Shown here: positions 1 through 6,900 of the stretch, piece by piece
How positions within the stretch are numbered: position 1 is the stretch's first letter
Layout: every line of letters starts with the position of its first letter
Origin: Verrucomicrobiota bacterium
GTDB lineage: Bacteria; Verrucomicrobiota; Verrucomicrobiia; Limisphaerales; UBA1100
NCBI GenBank assembly: GCA_028872645.1
Contig: JAPKDK010000129.1
Location: 1 to 7,904 of the forward strand
Direction of reading: 5' to 3'
Length of the DNA: 7,904 bases
Made by a program: the position numbers and the translations under genes
Notes under the pieces: model-generated
Database searches by the model: none
What the model was told of the DNA's origin: nothing
Seen by the model: only the letters and a program-made list of their open reading frames with translations

Positions 1-1783
1 CGAAATCGTTGCCAATTCCGAATTCTCCCGCCATTTCGGCCAATTCAACGGATAAATCGACGATTTGCTTCAAAGCGTTGGTTTTCTTGTCCTTGAAGGT
101 GAGATTGCTCTTCATCGAGAGCATATCGCTGGTGAACGAGGCTTCGTCGAATTTGCGAAGGATTTTGATTGCCTGCTCGGCATCTTCATCACCTTCGGCC
201 ATCACTTCGATCACATCGGCAATTCCGGCGAATCGCACAAAACCGCCTGCCACATGCTTGCCCAGCATCGCGCGCTTGGCGCCTTTCACCGAGTTGGCCA
301 CCTTGCCTTCGGCCACCGCGTTCGCGTGTTTTTTCGAAGTAATGAAGAGGGCTTTTTGGTTTTGGGCAAACTGAATACCCAGCGTGCTCTTAAGCATGGT
401 CATCCCTTGCTGCAGTTGCTCATTATTGATGAGCTTATTGGCGGCTACCCAGTTTTCCACTGTGAGGCCGAAGAGAAACCCGACTTCCGGCGTGGGGCCG
501 AAATCGCCCTCAGCCATTTCTAGGCTGTCCCAACTAAGGATTATATCGCCCTTGGGAATGGATAGTAATTCTTCGAGCGTCAGGCCGGTTTCTTGTTCCA
601 TCATAGCGAGGACCTCTTCGAATTCAGGATTCTTCAACAACAGGGGCATGATGTCCTTGTTGAAAAACTTCCGGATCGCGGCCATGTTCCCCGATTCCGC
701 AACGGCCACTATTGTGTTGTCCGGCACGAGGTTCAACAGCGCACTATCCGCGCCTTTGCCGCCCATTTCGGCGAACTGATTGTTCTCCTTGCCGAAGCTC
801 ATTGTCACATCCGCATTGACCTCTCCCGCATCGAAGCTGGCCGTGGCGGAGTAAGTGAGGTCCTTATACATGTCCATCATCAAGTCGGAGAGAGGATCTT
901 CACCCATGGCTGCTTCCATAATGCTGGTCAGCTGGCTGAGCTCAAACCAAGCCCCGATGTCGTACTTTTTCTTGAGATGTGCGCTGAGGCTGTCGTCGAG
1001 TTTGTTGTTGCCGTTGATGCGTGCCTCGAGCATGGCCGGAACCTGCAAGACCTTGGCCTCATCACTCGTACCCACAATTACAAAAACTTGATCTGAGAAT
1101 CCCAGCGCAACCGGCATTCCGGCCATGGCTACCTGCTTGAAGCCCTTGGCCTGAGCCACCTGCAAAGGCATGCCTGTGGCCGCGATGATTTTATTAATCG
1201 TTTTCTCCAACTTCGCGGCATTTTTAACCGCCATCAACAGGCCTCCCTCCACGAGGGGTTCGCCAAATTCATTATCTTCTGCAGGTGGTAGCACATTCAA
1301 GAATACATGCGCCTGCTGCGCGATATCCAGCCCACTTGCGGCGGGGTCTTTGAGAATCGCAATGGCCAGCTCATCATTTATCTCAGCCATGAATTCCTTA
1401 ACCATATCAGACTTGAGAAATTCCTTGTGGCCACCCTTGTCCAGCAACTGCTTGAGGTTGGCCGAGAGGAGCATTGTCATTTTCTCAGGCAAATGAGAAG
1501 CCAGCGAGCTTGCGCCTGCCGCGGGTTTTGCCACTGGGTTGGCCACCAGTTGGGTTACCGGTTCGGCGATTGAAGGTTGCGCCTCGGTCTGGCTGCTGGG
1601 GCTAGGGGCATTGATGTTTTTAGCGTTCGCCTCGGGGCCGGCCTGTTCGTTGCTGTTTTCCGGGGCTTCTTCGGTTTTTTCGCCACAACCAATCCAAAAG
1701 CCGGCCATAACCAGCAGGGTTGGAATCCAGAGGAAAAGTTCACGGGCCACACGTCCACTATCAGTTTTGCAGGGGGTTTGCAT
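1..1783 (-). CDS. Probable exported lipoprotein, DUF4836/DUF3352-like, C-terminus cut by window edge
   Basis: The frame is open from the ATG at 1783 to the window edge: 594 codons without a stop. The N-terminus has Arg11 and Arg14, a hydrophobic stretch (about 16-32) and Cys33 in the context FWIGC, which looks like a lipoprotein signal peptide although Trp at -3 is not the usual Leu/Val/Ile. A Pro/Ala/Glu/Asn/Ser-rich tether follows (about 34-95), then a folded region opening with LPEKMTMLLSANLKQLLDKG (98-117). This opening, the later GLTLEELL segment and the late KDKKTNALKQIVDLS segment resemble DUF4836 lipoproteins and, less closely, DUF3352. Both families have unknown function. Two similar lobes start near residues 98 and 352. 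No catalytic motif is visible. No clear Shine-Dalgarno sequence precedes the ATG, and the next in-frame ATG (Met26) would destroy the signal peptide. Coding is certain; the family name is tentative. Confidence 0.85.
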   Translation of the reverse strand, partial: MQTPCKTDSGRVARELFLWIPTLLVMAGFWIGCGEKTEEAPENSNEQAGPEANAKNINAPSPSSQTEAQPSIAEPVTQLVANPVAKPAAGASSLASHLPEKMTMLLSANLKQLLDKGGHKEFLKSDMVKEFMAEINDELAIAILKDPAASGLDIAQQAHVFLNVLPPAEDNEFGEPLVEGGLLMAVKNAAKLEKTINKIIAATGMPLQVAQAKGFKQVAMAGMPVALGFSDQVFVIVGTSDEAKVLQVPAMLEARINGNNKLDDSLSAHLKKKYDIGAWFELSQLTSIMEAAMGEDPLSDLMMDMYKDLTYSATASFDAGEVNADVTMSFGKENNQFAEMGGKGADSALLNLVPDNTIVAVAESGNMAAIRKFFNKDIMPLLLKNPEFEEVLAMMEQETGLTLEELLSIPKGDIILSWDSLEMAEGDFGPTPEVGFLFGLTVENWVAANKLINNEQLQQGMTMLKSTLGIQFAQNQKALFITSKKHANAVAEGKVANSVKGAKRAMLGKHVAGGFVRFAGIADVIEVMAEGDEDAEQAIKILRKFDEASFTSDMLSMKSNLTFKDKKTNALKQIVDLSVELAEMAGEFGIGNDF

Positions 1784-1860
1784 ACGGGGAATGTACCTAA
1801 TTGCTTGCGTCCGTCCAGTTCTTATTTTGCCAACGTGTGCTGGGCGTGCTAGGTTGCCTT
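1784..1860. promoter_or_regulatory. Divergent intergenic spacer, presumed promoters for both flanking genes
   Basis: These 77 bp separate two divergent start codons and must hold, or lie next to, the start signals of both genes. On the plus strand a weak sigma70-like pair can be read: TTGCTT at 1801-1806 and TATTTT at 1823-1828, spaced by 16 bp. On the minus strand a TTGGCA hexamer lies within 1826-1833 but has no convincing -10 partner. An AGG at 1851-1853, 7 bp before the ATG at 1861, is the only ribosome-binding candidate for the plus-strand gene. No inverted-repeat operator is obvious. The spacer role is certain from the layout; the individual boxes are guesses. Confidence 0.35.
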
Positions 1861-2916
1861 ATGCGCGAGCGTACGGCATGGATCTTGGGCGGCATCGCAG
1901 CCGCATTGCCCGTGGTGGGATTGTTGGTTTGGCTGAACTTGAATGGCGACAGCAAACCGGTCGAGATACCCTCGCTGCCTCAGTCGCCCACCGGGCCCAG
2001 CCATCCACGGCTGCAGGTGCTGGATGAGCCGGGGCGATGGGAATCGGAAAGTTCCGCCTCCAATGCCTCCGTTACCAACAGCAACACCTGCCACCTCGAC
2101 ACCCGCTGGGGACTCAACGGCCATTGCCTGTTCCTGGAGGAAAAAGTATTCGATCCCGATGGTGCCGTGACCTATGAGTTTGCTGTAAAACATTATAACA
2201 CCAATATCAACATGTATCACTACACTGTGGTGCAGGACGATGGCTACGTGCGGGGGTTTGTTGGAAATTGGAAGGTGGGCTCCGGCCGGCTCGAATGGCA
2301 ATCAGTTTACCTTCCAGGAGCGCCTAAGGATGTGGTCCAGCGCATGAACGAAATGCAGCTCGCGCCGGGTAAGCGGGAAACCCGAACGGAAATTTCACGG
2401 GGCGGGCAATTGGAAATCACCGCGGTCACGCGCGCGGAACGGAAAGGTAGTGCCCAAACTGAACTGCCCGCCACCCCCGCCACGCTCGAGCTGGCCCGGC
2501 TGGGCCGCGGCGGGATTTGGAACGAGTCGGAATCTCTAACGGTGGATGGCCAGTCGAAAACCATTCGAATGACCAGCCGCGCACGCTGGACACCCGGAGG
2601 GCGTGCATTATTGTATGAAGGCGTGGTTCACAGCGAGAGTGAAAAAGAGTATTTTATGTGGATTAAAACATATGACCGCGAGACAAAAATCTATCGGTTC
2701 ATTCATTTTCACACCGATGGGCCGGTGGATCATTTCGAGGGGTCATGGGAGGAATCCACCAAGACCATCACGTGGCGGTCGATTCAGCCACCCGGGGAAT
2801 ATCTTATCCGCGAAACCATTGTCAGCCCCGCACATCGGAACTGGCACGTGGAGGCCTACGACGAACAGGGCAAGGCATACTACACCAGTGATGGTGAAAG
2901 TCGACTGCTGGAATGA
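1861..2916 (+). CDS. Membrane-anchored protein with two tandem DUF1579-like (lipocalin-like) domains
   Basis: This is a complete gene of 351 residues. A frame extension to TTG at 1801 exists, but the ATG at 1861 is preferred: it gives a classic signal-anchor N-terminus (MRERTAWILGG, then a hydrophobic span to about residue 27), is preceded by an AGG 7 bp upstream, and leaves the spacer free for promoters. No signal-peptidase site is evident, so the protein is probably an uncleaved inner-membrane anchor with its bulk outside the cytoplasm. After a Pro/Ser-rich stem come two similar domains, from about 58 and about 217, each with G-x-W, then RW, Gly-rich turn, aromatic strand and a late EGSW/VGNW strand followed by ITWRS or LEWQS. 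This pattern resembles DUF1579, a beta-barrel family of unknown function. No enzyme motif is seen. It converges on the giant glycosyltransferase gene with 3 bp between stops. Confidence 0.85.
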   Translation: MRERTAWILGGIAAALPVVGLLVWLNLNGDSKPVEIPSLPQSPTGPSHPRLQVLDEPGRWESESSASNASVTNSNTCHLDTRWGLNGHCLFLEEKVFDPDGAVTYEFAVKHYNTNINMYHYTVVQDDGYVRGFVGNWKVGSGRLEWQSVYLPGAPKDVVQRMNEMQLAPGKRETRTEISRGGQLEITAVTRAERKGSAQTELPATPATLELARLGRGGIWNESESLTVDGQSKTIRMTSRARWTPGGRALLYEGVVHSESEKEYFMWIKTYDRETKIYRFIHFHTDGPVDHFEGSWEESTKTITWRSIQPPGEYLIRETIVSPAHRNWHVEAYDEQGKAYYTSDGESRLLE

Positions 2917-2919
2917 CGA

Positions 2920-3984
2920 TTACGACACCAGTACAGCTTCAGTAAGCACTTGGCCCGCGGTGGGCAAGGTGGCGGAAATGGCCTCCAGATTTTCAGTGAG
3001 TTTCTGAACCGGCTCTTCGTGCCCGCGCTCGAGCAGGCGGCGCGTCCATTCCACAAACGCCAGACTGACGGCTTTTTCGTGGTCGGCATCGGCCAGCCGG
3101 GCGGGTTGCCCAAGGGCGAAACGGCAAAGCAATCGTGCTGCTTCATTCGCCGGATGTTTCGGCAACGCCTCAAACACGGGCAAGGCAGCCTGGAACTGGC
3201 CCGCCGTGAGCAGTGCGATGCCGCGTTGCTTGGCAATCTCCGGATGGTCCGGGTGATCCTGCACGGCGCAATCGGTCCAGTGCAGCGCAATCTCCGTGTC
3301 GTCCAAATGTCCGTTCACGATGTTGCAGCCGAGGCTCCACAGCGCGGGCGTCATCAAATCTTTTTCAATCGCCTCAAACAACAACTGCACCGCCTCTTCG
3401 GCGCGTTCACTTTTCACAAGGAACGTGCCGAACCCGTGCCGCACGCTGGAGGCATCGGGTGAAATCTCGAGTGCTTTCCGGAAGGCTGCCAAGGCGCCCT
3501 CGGGGTCGCCCGTTCCGGTCAAACAATCGGCCAGCAAATGATACGGCCCGTGCGCTTCTACGCCACGGAAGCGCGGGGTAAACGTCTGTTCATCGCTTTT
3601 CTCAATGCACGCGCGTAGCTCCGGGATGGCCTCGGCTTGCCGCCCTTGCTTGATGAGTCCCAGCGCGGCCACGTAGTGGATGGACGCAGTGGGCCCGCAA
3701 TCTTTCGCCAATTGGCTGTGGGCCACTTCCAAAAGCTCGTCGTAATTTTCCGCCTGCAAAAGGTGGAAGCAAAACATGCTGACCAATCGCTCGCGCACCT
3801 CGGGCATCACGTGCTGTGCCTCGTGCTGCGCCAGCACTTCCATCGCGTGGCGATTCTGCGTGATCGCCTCGTCGATGCGGCCGTCATTAAATAAATCCAG
3901 TGCGTAGTTCATCAGCAACGCCGGTTCGTCGGGCATTTCCTCCACGGCTTTGTCCAACAGCCGGAGGTTTCGCTTCACTTTGTC
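2920..3984 (-). repeat. C-terminal TPR region (residues about 1304-1657)
   Basis: Helix pairs with TPR spacing continue from just after the GT2 domain to the C-terminus: LLDKAVEEMPDEPALLMNYA with DGRIDEAI, then YHLLADCLTGTGDPEGALAA with ALEISP, then the SERAEEAVQLLFEAIEKD motif, and RGIALLTAGQFQAALPVFEA. The motifs are more degenerate than in the three central blocks and show no 174-residue periodicity. Placement directly after a SunS-like GT2 domain is common in proteins of that type. Confidence 0.75.
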
Positions 3985-6900
3985 GCGCGAAATTTTCACC
4001 GAAGGGTCGTACCCAAAATGCAGCAACCGCGTGCGGCCGATGCCCGAGTCCATCCCCCAATGCCCTTGGCGCACCACAATGGATGAAAAAATCTGCTCGT
4101 GCACGCGCCCCACAAAGTGCAGCCCCGGCGCATTGCGGAACAGGCGCGGCACATAGGTCACGCCGTCGCCGGTTTGCTGCAGGGTGTGATCCTCCGCCCG
4201 CATAAAGTTCGCTAGCGGAATGCGGAAGCCAAGTTGGTTTTCCGAATACAAATCCCGCGCGAGGTCTTCATTACCTTCGGGGTCCATGATTTCGTCAGCA
4301 TCAAGAATTAAAACCCAATCGCCGGTGACGTGCTCGAGCGAATAATTTCGGGCATCGGAAAAATTATCGTTCCACTCATAGTGATGCACCTCCGCGCCCA
4401 GCGATTCGGCCAGCGCCACGGTGCGATCGGTGGAGCCGGTGTCCACCACCACCACTTGATAGGCGAGGGCTTTCACAGACTCAATGGCTTGGAGGATAAA
4501 TTCCTCTTCGTCCTTAACAATCATACAAACCGAAAGCCGCGGCGAATCGCTTGTGGCGGGCGGCTCCGGCCACGTGATGTCCGTGGTGGTGAGCGCGCGC
4601 TTCTGCTTGAGATTGTCGCGCACCTCGTTGGGCAAATCCCATTTTGGGGACAGTGCCAGCAGTCGGTCAAGGCACTGCAGCGCGCGCGCTTCATCACCGG
4701 CGTCCAGCGCAATCTCCGTGAGATGCAGCCAAGCCTCGGGATGGAACGGCCGTCGCGCCAAACATTCTAACGCGGCATTCCATGCTTGAAGGTGCTGGCC
4801 TTGTTTCAAAAATTCCTGCGAACCAACAAGGCTGCCCACCAATGCGGCCGCGGGCAGATCATCCTCATTTGCTTGAGGTTCCGTTTCGCACTGCAACTTT
4901 TGAATGGTCTCCGCTTTCACCGTGCCATTTGCGGGGAAAGGGTTTTCCGATTTGGTTTCCGTTGAGGCGGGTGCCTCCGTCTCTGCTTGCGGCTCGGCCA
5001 ACGCCTTGAGGTTGCTGGCGGCGGTGGCGTTGTAGGGGTCAATCTCCAGTGCGCGCCGGAAGCACGAGACGGCCAGCGCATTGTCTTTCAATTTATGAAA
5101 ACACATTCCCAGCGCGAGAGTGGATTCCACTTCCTCCGGGTTCGCCTCTAGTACGCGGGCGTAGAGTTTGGCGGCCTCGGGGAATTCGCCAATGTGGAAT
5201 TTCGCCGTGGCCAATAGCTTGAGGCCGGTGATGTGGTCCGGATCAATCTCGAGCAATCGGCTGACGTGCTCGTTGAAGAGTTCGACATTGCCATCGAAAA
5301 GCGCCGAGGTGGCGGCTTGCGAATGCGGCGCGGGATCGTCCGGGGTGAGCCCGGCCAACCGATGATAAATCTCAACTGCTTCCGCGTAGCGTTTCTCGCG
5401 GAAGAATAAATTTCCAATCGCATTGAGCAGCACGAGGTCATCCGGGTGCGACACAAGCCCTTCTTGGAGTGCCAAGCGCGTGCCTTCCACGTCGCCGGTT
5501 TCCAGCGTTTGATGCGCGTGAATGAGGATGCGTTCCACGTCGGACTCAACCGCGTCCAAAGCATCGTACGGCGATTCATCGGTTTCAGATTCAGTTTTCG
5601 TGGTCGGTTCGTTTTCCATTTGCGCTAGGTTGGTGAGAGCCAGCGCGTTTTCGGGGTCCAACTGCAGCACCCGCTCAAACGTTTCGCGCGCGACTTCAGT
5701 TTGGCCGCCGCGGAAAAGGCACACGCCGATCGCGAGCAGATTGTCCGGGTTCTCCGGCTCCAATTCCGCCAACCGAGTAAAGGCGCAGCCGGCATCATAA
5801 AAGCGTTCCTGCTCAAGATTCAGTTTGCCAAGATACCGCAGCATCTCGGGATTGTTCGGGTCAATTTCCATCGCGAGGCCGAGCGCGGATTCAAATTCGT
5901 CGTTGCGATCCGTCGCCTCCGCCGCCATCGCGAGGCGGGTGTAGGCCGCGGCATTGCGGGGTTGCAGCTCAATGAGTTTGCGGAATTTCAGACGCGCTTC
6001 CTCAAAGCGTTCCAGTTGAAACAACTGCGAGCCGAGGGCTTCGATGAGCACGGGATTCTCCGGCTCCGCGAGCACGGCGCGTTCCAGCTCGGCAATCGCG
6101 GCTTCCGGATTGCCCGCGTCCAGGAAAAACTCCGCCTGCTCCACCGCGTTATTGGGTGCGGGCTTGGCTGGTTTCACTTCCGGCTCGGCTTCGACAATGG
6201 GTTCCGGCGCAGCTTCAGCGACGGGCGCGGTGTTGCCTTGCTCAATCACCTGCAAATTTTCGAGCGCGAGTTGGTCTTCCGAATCAAATTGCAGCAACTG
6301 TCGGTATGTATTTGCCGCCTGTTCGGCGTTGTCCGTCTCGTATTGGCAAACCGCCAGCGCGTGCAGCAAGCCGGGCGTCACTCCACCATCGGCGGCTATG
6401 CGGCTGTAAATTTTCTTCGCCGAAACACGATCGCCTGTGAGGAACGTATAATCACCGAGCAATTGCATCGCCTCGGGATTCTCCGGCTCCAAGTCCAGCG
6501 CCGTGACGAGGCACTCCTCGAACGTCTCGCGGTCGTCCGTGTGAAACGCTGCCAGCCCCAGCTGCAAATGCGCCACCACATCCTCGGGGCAAAGCTCCGC
6601 CAGCGCGGAAAAATTAATTCGCGCCTCGGTGAATTGGCCGACCGCAAACTGCTGGGCACCCAGAGCGCGTAAGAGCATTGGATGCTGGTCGCCCAGCTTC
6701 AGCGCCAGCTTCAGCGCGGCGATAGCGCCGGTCACGTCGTTTTGTTCGTGACATTGCTCGGCTTTGTCCAGCCATTCTTCCAGCGTGCCTTGGGGAGTTT
6801 CGTTTGTATCAGTCATTGTTGAATCTTGGGTAATGGATTCGTTGGGTTCGTTTAAATTAGTTTCGGGTTTGAAATCGTCTTCGCCATAATCGGGCGCATC

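Noticed and set aside
9..1573. A series of plus-strand open frames over the first 1.6 kb
   Set aside because: They overlap one another in different frames and are antisense to a 594-codon open minus-strand frame with a signal peptide and domain-like sequence.
1555..1758. Minus-strand 67-codon open frame near the lipoprotein start
   Set aside because: It is an out-of-frame overlap with the signal-peptide region of the lipoprotein gene, and its product is a Lys/Arg/Pro-rich sequence with no family resemblance.
1801..1860. TTG at 1801 as start of the DUF1579-like gene
   Set aside because: It would add 20 residues ahead of a good signal-anchor and use up most of the promoter spacer. The ATG at 1861 has a candidate AGG at proper distance.
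2917..2919. A bidirectional intrinsic terminator between the convergent genes
   Set aside because: Only three bases separate the stops, and I see no GC-rich hairpin with a T-run around them.
5701..6672. A 323-codon plus-strand open frame opposite the TPR region
   Set aside because: It lies fully antisense to the giant gene, its protein is rich in Arg/Phe/Leu with no recognisable domain, and such frames are expected opposite GC-rich, repetitive TPR coding DNA.
4996..6762. DNA direct repeats of a CRISPR or mobile-element kind in the repeat-rich region
   Set aside because: The periodicity is at protein level (TPR motifs and 174-residue blocks). The DNA has no regular repeat-spacer pattern and no terminal inverted repeats.
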